A stretch of DNA of 64,000 bases from Burkholderiaceae bacterium (GTDB taxonomy: Bacteria; Pseudomonadota; Gammaproteobacteria; Burkholderiales; Burkholderiaceae_E): assembly GCA_021463505.1 (NCBI GenBank), contig JAJTYR010000010.1:1-64000 (forward strand), in the 5' to 3' direction. The notes under the pieces are model-generated. The model did no database searches, was not told the DNA's origin, and saw only the letters and a program-made list of their open reading frames with translations. Position 1 is the first letter of the stretch, and every line of letters begins with the position of its first letter. This document shows positions 26,657-35,703 of this stretch, piece after piece. A program made the position numbers and the translations under genes.

Positions 26657-27909
26657 GCCAGGTCATCTGGTACGTCCATCCGTATGCAGGCGGACCCGGT
26701 ATCGGTCGCTACTGTCGGCCGTTCGAACTCGGCAAGGCGTGGCAGCGCGCGGGCGCGCGGCCGCTCGTGATCACCGCATCATTTCACCACCTGCTCGACG
26801 AACCCGGTGCGCACCCCGCGCATGTCGACGTCGAGGGCGTACCCTACGCATTCCTGTCCGTCCCTTCCTATAGGACCAACCGCCTCGGACGGGTCGTCAA
26901 CATGGCGCTCTTCGCGGCACAGATCTGGCGCCAGGCGACCCGACTCGCGCTCCGATACGGCCAACCGGACCTCGTCATCGGCTCATCGCCCCACCCCTAT
27001 GCATTCCTGGGCACGCACGCCATCGCTCGCCGCTTCGGCGCACGTTCGGTATTCGAAGTGCGCGACCTCTGGCCGCTCAGTCTCACGGAACTCGCCGGCG
27101 TAAGCCCTGCGCACCCGATGGTGCGATTCACGGCGTGGCTGGAACGCTACGCCTATCGGCATGCCGATACCGTCGTCTCATTGCTGCCCTGCTCGCGCGC
27201 CTACATGACCGAGCATGGGCTGGATCCCGCACGCTGGCGATACATACCGAATGGAGTCGAGAACCTCGTGCTGACGGCGCACGAATCAACGCAGCCGTGC
27301 GTGCGCACTGTTCGACGATGGCGGGACGAAGGCCGAACCACGGTGGTCTATGCCGGCGCCATGGGTCCGCCGAACTACGTGCACTCCCTCGTCGATGCGA
27401 TCGACGTCCTGCGCCAGCGTGGCGACCGCAGGCTTTCCGCCGTGATCGTCGGTCGGGGCGACGAATCTGCGACCATCGCCAGACAGGTCGACGAACTCGG
27501 ACTCGGCGATCGCGTCGCACTGTTCGAGCAGATACCGAAGCGCGAGATCCCGGCGCTGCTGGCTGAATCCGACATTGGCTACATATCGCTGCGCCCCGAA
27601 CCGCTCTTCCGCTTCGGCGTCAGCCCGAACAAGCTCTTCGACTACATGATGGCAGGCCTTCCGGTGCTGTTCGCGATCCAGGCGGGTAACGACCCGGTAT
27701 CCGACGCGCAGTGCGGGTATTCGGTCTCGCCTGGCGACAAGGTCGCTATCGCCGACGCCCTGGAAAAGCTCGCATCACTGCCGGCCAGAGCCCGGCAGGA
27801 GATGGGGGAGCGCGGCCGCACCTACGTGCGTGAACACCACGGCTACGAGCGACTCGCGGCCGACTACCTGCAGACGATCGCCATGCCGGGCCGGGTCGCG
27901 AGCCGATGA
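26653..27909 (+). CDS. Glycosyltransferase family 4 (WbuB/WbpJ-like)
   Basis: A 418-residue GT-B enzyme starting VIWYVHPYAGGPGIGRYCRP, as in the WbuB-like group. It has VFEVRDLWPLSLTELAG, VVYAGAMGPPNYVHSLVDAI, VGRGDESATIARQ and PNKLFDYMMAGLPVLFAI (nucleotide-sugar loop). ATG 26653 overlaps the asnB stop (ATGA). It likely adds a second residue to the repeat unit; specificity unknown. Confidence 0.86.
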   Translation: MSQVIWYVHPYAGGPGIGRYCRPFELGKAWQRAGARPLVITASFHHLLDEPGAHPAHVDVEGVPYAFLSVPSYRTNRLGRVVNMALFAAQIWRQATRLALRYGQPDLVIGSSPHPYAFLGTHAIARRFGARSVFEVRDLWPLSLTELAGVSPAHPMVRFTAWLERYAYRHADTVVSLLPCSRAYMTEHGLDPARWRYIPNGVENLVLTAHESTQPCVRTVRRWRDEGRTTVVYAGAMGPPNYVHSLVDAIDVLRQRGDRRLSAVIVGRGDESATIARQVDELGLGDRVALFEQIPKREIPALLAESDIGYISLRPEPLFRFGVSPNKLFDYMMAGLPVLFAIQAGNDPVSDAQCGYSVSPGDKVAIADALEKLASLPARARQEMGERGRTYVREHHGYERLAADYLQTIAMPGRVASR

Positions 27910-28865
27910 AGATCGCAGTCACCGGGGCCACCGGCTACATCGGGCGCCAGCTGGTCCGTGTCGCTGCGGAGCGCGGCCATGGGGTCCTTGCACTGGTTCG
28001 CCGGCCGAACGACGAGCTTGCACGCTTCGCGAGTCAGCATGCCATCGACGGCCAACTGCCACGCTACCTCGAAGGAGTCGACGCGATCATTCATCTCGCG
28101 GGGCTCGCGCACGTTCGCCGCACCAGACGCAGCGACGGCGCGGCGTTCGACGACGCAAACCGGCAATTTGCGCTCACGGTGGCCGAAGCCGCACAACGCG
28201 CTTGTGTCGCACGGTTCGCCTACGTCAGCTCGATCGGAGTGCACGGGAACTGGTCGGGCGATCCGATTGTGGAATCCTCCCCATTTGCGCCCGACACGCC
28301 TTACGCGATGTCCAAGCTGATGGGCGAGCAGGCGCTGGCACGATTCCACGTGTCAGCACCATCGCGACTTGTCATCGTGCGTCCGCCGATGGTCTACGGC
28401 CCCGATTGCCCGGGCAACTTCCCGCGGTTGGCTCGCCTGGTTACTCGCGGGCTTCCGCTGCCGTTTGCGGCAGTCTCCGCCAGGCGCTCGTTCGTCCACG
28501 TCGGCAATCTGATCGACTTCCTGCTTGAAGCCGTCCGGCCGGGCATCACAGGCGAACGCTTCGTCGTCGGTGATGGATCGGACTTCAGCCTCGCACAACT
28601 GGTCACGCTGATGGCCGGCGCCGCTGGTGTCCGCTCGCGGATGTTTCCGGTGCCGCCGGCGCTGCTTCGTGCCGGCGCCCGTGCAGTACGCCTGCGACGC
28701 GAGATGGAAAGCCTGACGCGCCCGATGCTGGTCGACTGGTCGCACGCCCGAACGGCCCTCGGCTGGTCTCCGCCGTTCGAACCCGACGAAGCGATGGCCA
28801 CAACGCTGGCTGCGTCCTGGCCAAACCCGCAGCGCAAGATCTGCGGGGAAGGGGGGCCGGAATGA
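27906..28865 (+). CDS. UDP-4-keto-6-deoxy-GlcNAc reductase / NAD-dependent epimerase (WbpK-like)
   Basis: A 319-residue SDR. MKIAVTGATGYIGRQLV is the cofactor loop, AYVSSIGVHGN holds the catalytic Ser, and TPYAMSKLMGE holds the YxxxK. Genes of this kind next to a WbpL/WecA transferase (WbpK, WbpV) reduce the WbpM product to UDP-FucNAc or UDP-QuiNAc. It overlaps the GT upstream by 4 bp and wbpL downstream by 4 bp. FucNAc versus QuiNAc cannot be read from sequence. Confidence 0.82.
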   Translation: MKIAVTGATGYIGRQLVRVAAERGHGVLALVRRPNDELARFASQHAIDGQLPRYLEGVDAIIHLAGLAHVRRTRRSDGAAFDDANRQFALTVAEAAQRACVARFAYVSSIGVHGNWSGDPIVESSPFAPDTPYAMSKLMGEQALARFHVSAPSRLVIVRPPMVYGPDCPGNFPRLARLVTRGLPLPFAAVSARRSFVHVGNLIDFLLEAVRPGITGERFVVGDGSDFSLAQLVTLMAGAAGVRSRMFPVPPALLRAGARAVRLRREMESLTRPMLVDWSHARTALGWSPPFEPDEAMATTLAASWPNPQRKICGEGGPE

Positions 28866-29869
28866 CGACGACCGGCTGGATCGCCGCCTTCATCGCCTTG
28901 ATTGTGTCGCTGTACGTCACGCGCCGCGCTATCGAATGGGCGCTCGGTCAGCGTCTGATCGACGTTCCGAACGAGCGCAGCTCGCACATCATCCCGACTC
29001 CGCGCGGCGGCGGCCTCGGCATCGTCGCGGGCGCAATCATCGGTCTTGCGCCGCTTGCCATGGCCAGCATGCTGCAACTTCGACTTGCCGGAGCACTCGC
29101 CTGCGGGTGCGTAATCGCCGTGCTGGGCTACCTCGACGACCGGCACTCCCTGTCCGTTCGGATCCGGCTGGCGATACAGGCGCTCACGGCAACCGCAGCA
29201 CTCGCGCTGCTATGGCCGCTGCCACCGCTCCAGCTACCCGGCATCACTGTGTTGCCACCGCTTGCCGCCGTCCTGTACTTCCTCGGATTGGTCTGGCTCA
29301 CCAACCTCTACAATTTCATGGACGGTATCGATGGCATCGCGGGTGCGCAGGCCGTTGCCGTCTGCCTCGTGTGGACACTTCTTGCCACTACGACAGGGAT
29401 TGCCAGCGTCGCGCTGGTGCTTGCCGCCGCCAACCTGGGCTTCATACGTTACAACTGGCCTCCAGCCCGGATCTTCATGGGCGACACCGGGAGCGCATTC
29501 GTAGGCTTCGAACTCGGTGTGTGCGCAATCGCGCTGGCTGCTGAGACGGCGACATCGGTGCTCCTTTGGTTGATCCCGCTGGCCGGATTCATCGCCGACG
29601 CGACGTCGACCCTGCTCGTGCGCCTCGTACGCGGGCGCAGACCTGACGAGGCACACCGTAGTCATCTCTATCAGCGGCTCGCGCGGCGCTTCGGACGACA
29701 TTCAGTCGTTACCATCCTGTACATGGTTCTTGTACTCGTTGTTCTCGGGCCGCTGACGCTGCTCACCTTGGGCGAAGCACCGGGGAATGCGGCAACCACG
29801 CTGCTGTTCGTCGTGCTCGCGCTGTCGCTGTCCGCGATCGGCCTGGGTGCGGGACGCGACGACGGATGA
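28862..29869 (+). CDS. wbpL: Undecaprenyl-phosphate HexNAc-1-phosphate transferase (WbpL/WecA family)
   Basis: A 335-residue polytopic initiating transferase. The family motifs are present: PNERSSHIIPTPRGGG, VLGYLDDRHSL (aspartates), LYNFMDGIDGIAG, FMGDTGSAFVGF and AHRSHLYQRLARR (cytoplasmic His motif). It loads the first sugar, probably FucNAc-1-P or QuiNAc-1-P, on the lipid carrier. In O5 the same protein also starts the common polysaccharide with GlcNAc. Last gene of the uninterrupted plus-strand block. Confidence 0.93.
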   Translation: MTTTGWIAAFIALIVSLYVTRRAIEWALGQRLIDVPNERSSHIIPTPRGGGLGIVAGAIIGLAPLAMASMLQLRLAGALACGCVIAVLGYLDDRHSLSVRIRLAIQALTATAALALLWPLPPLQLPGITVLPPLAAVLYFLGLVWLTNLYNFMDGIDGIAGAQAVAVCLVWTLLATTTGIASVALVLAAANLGFIRYNWPPARIFMGDTGSAFVGFELGVCAIALAAETATSVLLWLIPLAGFIADATSTLLVRLVRGRRPDEAHRSHLYQRLARRFGRHSVVTILYMVLVLVVLGPLTLLTLGEAPGNAATTLLFVVLALSLSAIGLGAGRDDG

Positions 29870-29993
29870 TGGTGAGGAAGCACCATACGGCACCCGAAGC
29901 CGGCCCCGACAGATCCTCTCAGGATTTTCGAGACCACAGCGTGCAACGTCCGATCAAGGGTTCTCGTCGCCGTCGAACCACACCGTTCCTGAA

Positions 29994-31661
29994 ATGCGCG
30001 CCGCTGCATCACTGATACTCTTTTGCACCGCGGGATGCTGGGCCGCGTCGCCTTTGGTGCCCCCTGCGCCAAGGATGCCAGCCGATCACTGGATCGGACC
30101 GAAGATAGCCCCCGAACAATATCTGGATTCCAATCGCGGCTTGTATGACGTCGACAGGGATGGGGTTCTGGTGACGCTGTATCGCGACAGAAGCGAACAG
30201 ACCAGTGCCCGCCTCGAGTACAACCCCGCTTTCATCGCCAACTACGCGATCACCGCGTGCCGGGAGTACATTCAAACGGGTGCTCACTCCGCTGCAAAGA
30301 TCCTCCATGCCCAGCTCTCGTGGCTTCTTCGGCATGCGGAACACCGCGAAGTTGGCGGGCGAACCTTTCGGCGCTATCCATATACGTTCGAGTGGGTCAA
30401 GTACAAACTGAGTCCGCCATGGGTCTCCGGATTCGCCCAGGCGCTGGTCGGCACCGCGTTTGCCTGTGGTGCCGACAGCACCGGCGACCCTTCCTATTCA
30501 GATGCAGCTGTCGAGACATTCTCTGCCCTGAAGGTATCAACAGCCAGCGGTGGCGTCACGACGTTCGGATTGGACACGGCGTGGTTCGAAGAGGCAGCCA
30601 AAGAAGGCTTTCCGTCGATCAAGATCCTCAACGGGCATCTTACTGCCATGGAGGGACTGAAGAGCTTCATCGAGTGGAAACCTGACACCGATTTCTCTGA
30701 CCTCTATCGAAAGGCTGTAAATGGTACACGTGTACTGCTCCGCTCTTTCGACGCTGGTTACCTGAGTTACTACGACCACTTCCCGCCAAACCTGCCCCAG
30801 GAATGGGGGTTGTCCGGGCGTATCGGGTATAACTCCCTTCATCTCATTCAGCTGACAGATCTCTATCGGGTCACTGGAGACTCATATTTCCTGCGGTATG
30901 CATTGCGGTTCGCCGAATACGAGAGCCCTCTCCATCTGGTGACGACATCGGGCTCGACTTCCGCGGATACGAACGGCCCCGACCGAATCAACATGGTGCT
31001 GGGTAACGACTACTGGTCACACAGTGTGTTTCCGACCTCGGTTCTCGTCGACCTGGGCGAGGTATTCCAGACGTACGGGATTTCTCTGGTTGCTCACACC
31101 GATCGATCTACACCGCGGGATTTCCTGCTTTCGGTTTCGATCGACGGGCTTGGATTTCGACCCTTGCGCGACGTGCGACGCAATACCTCGATGCGTCGGA
31201 CGATCGGATGGGCGCAAACACCCGCTCGCTATGTCCGATTGGACATCCTCTCCGATAATGGAAACGAAAACGTCACACTCAAGGGAGTCTATGTGCACCG
31301 TAGGGAGACAATGGGCGCCGCGGTTGCGACACCCATGGCGATGTCCGTTGGAAATATGCCGGGCCTCGCTTTCTCGCGGCGCGGCTGGCACCCCCCGGCA
31401 TCTGGATGGTTGATATTCAGACGATCGGGCCTTCCGGGGGGCGTGAGATCGGCAATGTTTGTCGGCACGTCGTCAGGCGAAATCACGGTCAACACAGCCG
31501 TCACTCCGGATGGGATCAAGGCGCGCGTCAAAGAGGTTCGGTCAAGGTGCTCCGCAAGTCCGTGCCGCGTGCCGATCCCCGATGGAGGAGGCGATTTCGT
31601 ATTTGTCGAATGGGCTGGTCTGGACGCCGGCCCGGACCTGCGTCTTCGCTTGAGCCACTAA
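29994..31661 (+). CDS. Exported D-glucuronyl C5-epimerase-like protein
   Basis: A 555-residue protein with an N-terminal signal (LILFCTAGCWAASPL; Cys15 could be a weak lipobox). Residues ~125-330 resemble the Glce C-terminal domain of glucuronyl C5-epimerases: PPWVSGFAQALVGTAFACGA, then WFEEAAKEGFPSIKILNGHL, then YYDHFPPNLPQEW, then GYNSLHLIQLTDLYRVTGDS. Residues ~370-435 look like a carbohydrate-binding F5/8C-type beta-sandwich (ARYVRLDILSD, then NVTLKGVYVH). Known family members epimerise uronic acids in finished polymers such as heparosan. Codon use is visibly less GC-rich than the neighbours, suggesting separate acquisition. It sits 124 bp after wbpL, so it may have its own promoter. The substrate is inference. 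Confidence 0.68.
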   Translation: MRAAASLILFCTAGCWAASPLVPPAPRMPADHWIGPKIAPEQYLDSNRGLYDVDRDGVLVTLYRDRSEQTSARLEYNPAFIANYAITACREYIQTGAHSAAKILHAQLSWLLRHAEHREVGGRTFRRYPYTFEWVKYKLSPPWVSGFAQALVGTAFACGADSTGDPSYSDAAVETFSALKVSTASGGVTTFGLDTAWFEEAAKEGFPSIKILNGHLTAMEGLKSFIEWKPDTDFSDLYRKAVNGTRVLLRSFDAGYLSYYDHFPPNLPQEWGLSGRIGYNSLHLIQLTDLYRVTGDSYFLRYALRFAEYESPLHLVTTSGSTSADTNGPDRINMVLGNDYWSHSVFPTSVLVDLGEVFQTYGISLVAHTDRSTPRDFLLSVSIDGLGFRPLRDVRRNTSMRRTIGWAQTPARYVRLDILSDNGNENVTLKGVYVHRRETMGAAVATPMAMSVGNMPGLAFSRRGWHPPASGWLIFRRSGLPGGVRSAMFVGTSSGEITVNTAVTPDGIKARVKEVRSRCSASPCRVPIPDGGGDFVFVEWAGLDAGPDLRLRLSH

Positions 31662-31687
31662 ACGGAAGTTCCATCGTCCGCCGGCCG

Positions 31688-31920
31688 CATTTTTGCTCGA
31701 TCGCCTGGTGGCCGATCATGCCGCCATCGCCCACCAGCACGCACTCATCGATATCGAACTGCGCGCGCAGCCGCTGCACCTCGGGCAGCAACGTGGCGCT
31801 GTCGGCCACGTTGCCGGGGTGCACGGAGACCGCTACCGGGCAGCCGCGCGCATCGGTCAGCAGCCCATGGTTGACCTGCAGCAGCCCCTTGCGGCCATCA
31901 CGGCTATAGAAATCAACCCG
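31688..31920 (-). pseudogene. Fragment of an IS1634-like DDE transposase
   Basis: On the minus strand an open stretch reads VDFYSRDGRKGLLQVNHGLL, then TDARGCPVAVSVHPGNVADS, then LVGDGGMIGHQAIEQ. This is the catalytic middle of an IS4/IS1634-type transposase. It includes the second-Asp block, where the normal DRGM is altered to DGGM. No start, no C-terminal part and no clear terminal inverted repeats are present. It fills most of the 329-bp space between the epimerase-like gene and the acyltransferase; nothing else is seen there. Confidence 0.7.
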
Positions 31921-31990
31921 TCTTCACACGCGAGGAGCAATACCGCCCGCTGAAGGCTTCAGGGGCTACGGGAGTTCTGACGGCCGCTGA

Positions 31991-33991
31991 TCACAGACCA
32001 AGTGCCTCGAGCACGAAGGGCGCGACGATCCGGGATCCCGCTACGCTCAGATGGTTGTCGTCCGCGTAGATGAGTTCTGCGTTACGCAGACCGCTGCACC
32101 AGTCGTTCGAACAGAAGACGCGTTCCGCGTCGATCACGATCAGCGATCGGCCCACCGCCCGGATGTCCTCCACCAGATTGCGGTAGTCCACCATCCGGGC
32201 TCGGTAGACCTCGTAGGAGACGGCGCATCCTTCACGCACTCGAGTGAACGTCAGCGGCCGGGAGAGGCAATCGCGCGCCGGAACCCCCAACTCCGGAACC
32301 TGGAGAAAGTATGCGACTCGCAGGCCCTTGTTCGCCAGACGACCGATCGTCCCCTGCAACCCGCGCGTAAACGCCTGCGACGGCGACGCCTGCGCCTGGA
32401 GCCCGTCGCCGCCTCGTTCGGCGATCGGGGGGTAGTTGTAGTTGGCCTCGACGGGCCCGAACCCCTTCCCGTCGAGATATTGAGGGCCGCGTGATGCCAG
32501 CACGACGGCGACCAGGCGCCGGTCTCTTTCGAGTGCGCTCAGGATGACGTCGATGCTTCGCGCGCATGCGCTGCGTTCCGCTGCATTCCTGCCCGTGACG
32601 GCGCCGTCGAAGGGCGGACAGCCGGAGTTCGCGAGAAGCAGGGTGCCGTAGCCCTTGCTGGCGGCCAGTTCGGAGACCCCCGGAAACAGCACGTGCGCGT
32701 GCGAATCACCGACGAGCGCGATCATCCGCTCGCCGGGGTGATGCTGGCGGCAGTAGACCGGCGCATCCGTCCCGGAGAACAACGCGAGGCAGGCGTTGTC
32801 CTGCCGCGGCTCGCGGATCATCTGGGCCTCGGCGTCTCTCGCATAGCGAACCGCTTTCCGGTCTGGCAATCCTCCCGAATCCACCACGACACGGGACGCG
32901 AGCACCAGCCCCAGCATCGCTACGATCAGGACCGGCACGACGCGACCTCGGGCCCATCCGTGACGAATCGGGCGCTCGATCCATGCATGGGTTCCCCAGG
33001 CAAGCAGCACGGACAGAAGGGCGGCCGCCCACAAGAGCCATCCGGCGGGTTGGCCCGATTCGGCGATCCGGACAAAAGAGAGCAACGGCCAGTGCCACAG
33101 ATACAACGGGTAGCTGATGAGCCCGACCAGCACCAACGGCTTCGCTGCAAGGGCGCGATTCACCGTCGCGCCGTGGCCGCTCGCGATGAGCGCCGCGACG
33201 CCGGACAAGGGTCCGATCATGCCCGGGCTCGGATAGAGCGCGTGCTCGTCGAACGTGAACAGGCCCCATGCGATCAACAGCAGCCCGGCGACCGAAAGCA
33301 TGTTCCGCGGCGTCCGGGGTTCGAGCACGGCAGGCAGCGCACCTCCCCTTCTCGCGTGCCACCATGCGACGCCGGCACCGATCAGGAGTTCCCATCCGCG
33401 CGCAAGCGGGTGATAGTAGAGCGCGTCGGCGCTGCGAGCGGCAAGGTGAGCGCCGAACGCGAGAGAGACCACGGCCAGCGCGACGATGACGATGCCGGCA
33501 TCGACGCGAAATCGACGGGCGCCCAGGAGCACGACAGGCCAGACGAGATAGAACTGCTCCTCGACCGACAGCGACCAGAGGTGCAGAAGCGGCTTGGCGC
33601 TCGAGACCACGTCGAAATAGCCCGCCTCCTGCATGAGCCGGAAATTGAGAACGAAGGCAATCGCGTAGTACGCATGCCGGGCGAGGCGTTCGTACTCGTC
33701 GGCGAACAACGCGAAAGCCCCGAATGCAAGCGTCGCGATCAATACCGCAATCAGCGCGGGGAACAGGCGCCTGATGCGCCGCGCGTAGAAGGCACCGAAG
33801 CGGAAGCGCCCGTCGGCCTGCTCGCGAAGCAGGATCAGGGAGATCAGGTATCCGGAAATGACGAAGAAGATGTCGACGCCCAGGAACCCGCCAGGCAGTG
33901 CCGAGGGAGCGACGTGGAAGACGAGAACGCTGAGGACGGCGACCGCCCGAAGTCCGTCGATGTCTGCGCGATAGGTGACCGCGGACCTCAT
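31991..33991 (-). CDS. AT3 acyltransferase fused to SGNH domain (OafA-like)
   Basis: A 666-residue inner-membrane O-acyltransferase. The N-terminal ~360 residues form the AT3 domain with 10-11 TM helices. They include YRADIDGLRAVAVLSVLVFH, GGFLGVDIFFVISGYLI, LLHLWSLSVEEQFYLVWPV and SYPLYLWHWPLL. The C-terminal periplasmic SGNH domain has VGDSHAHVLFPG and DDNHLS. It would acetylate the O-antigen or a related glycan during assembly. It follows wbpA in the same orientation (37-bp gap), as the acyltransferase wbpC accompanies wbpA/B in O5. Confidence 0.88.
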   Translation of the reverse strand: MRSAVTYRADIDGLRAVAVLSVLVFHVAPSALPGGFLGVDIFFVISGYLISLILLREQADGRFRFGAFYARRIRRLFPALIAVLIATLAFGAFALFADEYERLARHAYYAIAFVLNFRLMQEAGYFDVVSSAKPLLHLWSLSVEEQFYLVWPVVLLGARRFRVDAGIVIVALAVVSLAFGAHLAARSADALYYHPLARGWELLIGAGVAWWHARRGGALPAVLEPRTPRNMLSVAGLLLIAWGLFTFDEHALYPSPGMIGPLSGVAALIASGHGATVNRALAAKPLVLVGLISYPLYLWHWPLLSFVRIAESGQPAGWLLWAAALLSVLLAWGTHAWIERPIRHGWARGRVVPVLIVAMLGLVLASRVVVDSGGLPDRKAVRYARDAEAQMIREPRQDNACLALFSGTDAPVYCRQHHPGERMIALVGDSHAHVLFPGVSELAASKGYGTLLLANSGCPPFDGAVTGRNAAERSACARSIDVILSALERDRRLVAVVLASRGPQYLDGKGFGPVEANYNYPPIAERGGDGLQAQASPSQAFTRGLQGTIGRLANKGLRVAYFLQVPELGVPARDCLSRPLTFTRVREGCAVSYEVYRARMVDYRNLVEDIRAVGRSLIVIDAERVFCSNDWCSGLRNAELIYADDNHLSVAGSRIVAPFVLEALGL

Positions 33992-34028
33992 CGGACGCGC
34001 TTGAAATATTCCCGGTCGCAGCCGGTGC

Positions 34029-35330
34029 CTATAGCCGCCACGCGGTAATTCCCGCCCGCGCCAGGGCCTGCTGGTCGAACAGGCTCTTGACATCGGCGAG
34101 CACCGGCTTGTCGCCCCTGAGCAAGGCCCTCAGATCGTCGGCAGTCCGCGACGCGTACTGCCGATGGGCCACCGCAACCACCAGGGCGTCGACCTGCGCG
34201 TGCGGCGCGATGCTGCCGACCACCACGCCCGGATATTCGCGGGCCAGCTCGCCAGCGTCCGCATACGGATCCTCCGCCACCACCCTGATCCCGAAATCCT
34301 GGAACTCGCGGATGATGTCGATGACCTTGCTGTTGCGGATGTCCGGGCAGTTCTCCTTGAACGTGAGGCCCAGCACGCCGACGGTCGCGCGCGTCACGTC
34401 GATGCCGTTCTGGATCATCTTCTTGATCGTGGTGCGCGCGACGTAACGGCCCATGTTGTCGTTGATGCGGCGCCCGGCCAGGATGACCTGCGGAATGTAG
34501 CCGACCTTTTCCGCCTTGTCGGTCAGGTAGTAGGGATCGACGCCGATGCAGTGCCCGCCGACCAGCCCCGGGCGGAACGGCAGGAAGTTCCACTTGGTCC
34601 CCGCCGCCTCGAGCACGGCCCGGGTGTCGATGTCGAGCCGCGCGAACAGCACGCTGAGCTCGTTCATCAGGGCGATGTTCAGGTCGCGCTGCGTGTTCTC
34701 GATCACCTTGGCCGCTTCTGCCACGCGGATGCTCGGCGCCTTGTGGGTTCCGGCCGTGATGATCTCGCGGTACAGGCCGTCGATCGTCTCCGCCACTTCG
34801 GGCGTCGACCCCGAGGTGACCTTCCTGATGGTCGCGACCCTGTGCTCCTTGTCGCCCGGGTTGATCCGCTCGGGGCTGTAGCCAGCGAAGAAGTCGCGGT
34901 TGAACGTCAAGCCGGATACGCGTTCGAGCACGGGAACGCAATCCTCTTCGGTCGCGCCCGGATAGACCGTCGACTCGTAGATGACGATGTCACCCTTCCC
35001 GAGCACTCTCCCGATGGTCTCGGAAGCCTTCAGCAACGGACCGAGGTCGGGGCGCTTGTGCTCGTCGATCGGCGTCGGCACGGTCACGATGTACACGTTG
35101 CAGGCGGCCAGGTCCGCCGGATCCGACGTGAAGCGCAAGCCGGCAGCCTCGCGCAATTCGGCATCCCCGACTTCGAGGGTGGCGTCATGCCCTGCGCGCA
35201 GGGCTTCGATGCGCTCGACGTTGATGTCGAAGCCGACGACGACACGTCGCTTGGCGAACTCGACGGCCAACGGGAGGCCGACGTAGCCGAGCCCGATGAT
35301 CCCGAGGTGCAGGTCACGCGTTGAGGGCAT
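34029..35330 (-). CDS. wbpA: UDP-N-acetyl-D-glucosamine 6-dehydrogenase (WbpA)
   Basis: A 433-residue NAD-dependent dehydrogenase that oxidises UDP-GlcNAc to UDP-GlcNAcA, the first step towards UDP-ManNAc3NAcA. It shows LHLGIIGLGYVGLPLAVEFA, VTVPTPID, ESTVYPGATEE, RINPGDKEH and the catalytic Cys in GGHCIGVDPYYL. GHCIGVDPYYL is the TviB/WbpA form rather than the GSCFPKD of UDP-glucose dehydrogenase. It is encoded opposite to wbpB-wbpL and ~20 kb away, so the pathway is split over at least two transcripts. Confidence 0.93.
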   Translation of the reverse strand: MPSTRDLHLGIIGLGYVGLPLAVEFAKRRVVVGFDINVERIEALRAGHDATLEVGDAELREAAGLRFTSDPADLAACNVYIVTVPTPIDEHKRPDLGPLLKASETIGRVLGKGDIVIYESTVYPGATEEDCVPVLERVSGLTFNRDFFAGYSPERINPGDKEHRVATIRKVTSGSTPEVAETIDGLYREIITAGTHKAPSIRVAEAAKVIENTQRDLNIALMNELSVLFARLDIDTRAVLEAAGTKWNFLPFRPGLVGGHCIGVDPYYLTDKAEKVGYIPQVILAGRRINDNMGRYVARTTIKKMIQNGIDVTRATVGVLGLTFKENCPDIRNSKVIDIIREFQDFGIRVVAEDPYADAGELAREYPGVVVGSIAPHAQVDALVVAVAHRQYASRTADDLRALLRGDKPVLADVKSLFDQQALARAGITAWRL

Positions 35331-35457
35331 CTTCAGATCAGCCCTTTCGGACTTCCGTGTTGATGTTGAGCGCCGAATTATGTCATTCGAGGGTGCTCGG
35401 TGAACTGCAGGCAGATGCCAGAATTCGTATGAGGAAACGACGCACCTCTGACCAGGC

Positions 35458-35703
35458 TCACGCGCCTGCCCTCCAAGGCACCTCCTGCAACCCTGCGTGG
35501 GCCGCCGCCACGGGAATGAGCCGCCCGGCCACCGGCGCCATCGCCGCCCGCATGCGCTGCGGTGCCACCTTCAGGGCCCGCTCGAGCAAATCGGGCTCGG
35601 TTTCGGCCAGCACCGCCGCGAGAACCAGGGTTTGGCGACGATCCTTCTCTGCCTTCTCGGCAAAGCCGCGCCGCTGCGTGCTCGAATTACCCGACAATTC
35701 CGG
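35458..35703 (-). pseudogene. Fragment resembling the C-terminus of a GSU2403-type nucleotidyltransferase
   Basis: This minus-strand frame ends FAEKAEKDRRQTLVLAAVLA then LERALKVAPQRMRAAM, resembling the C-terminal helical tail of NTP_transf_8 (GSU2403-type) proteins. No start codon, catalytic Gly-Ser motif or N-terminal half can be found. It follows directly on the tail of the HigA-like gene in another frame. The remainder of the 356-bp spacer before wbpA shows nothing recognisable. The assignment is weak. Confidence 0.35.
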
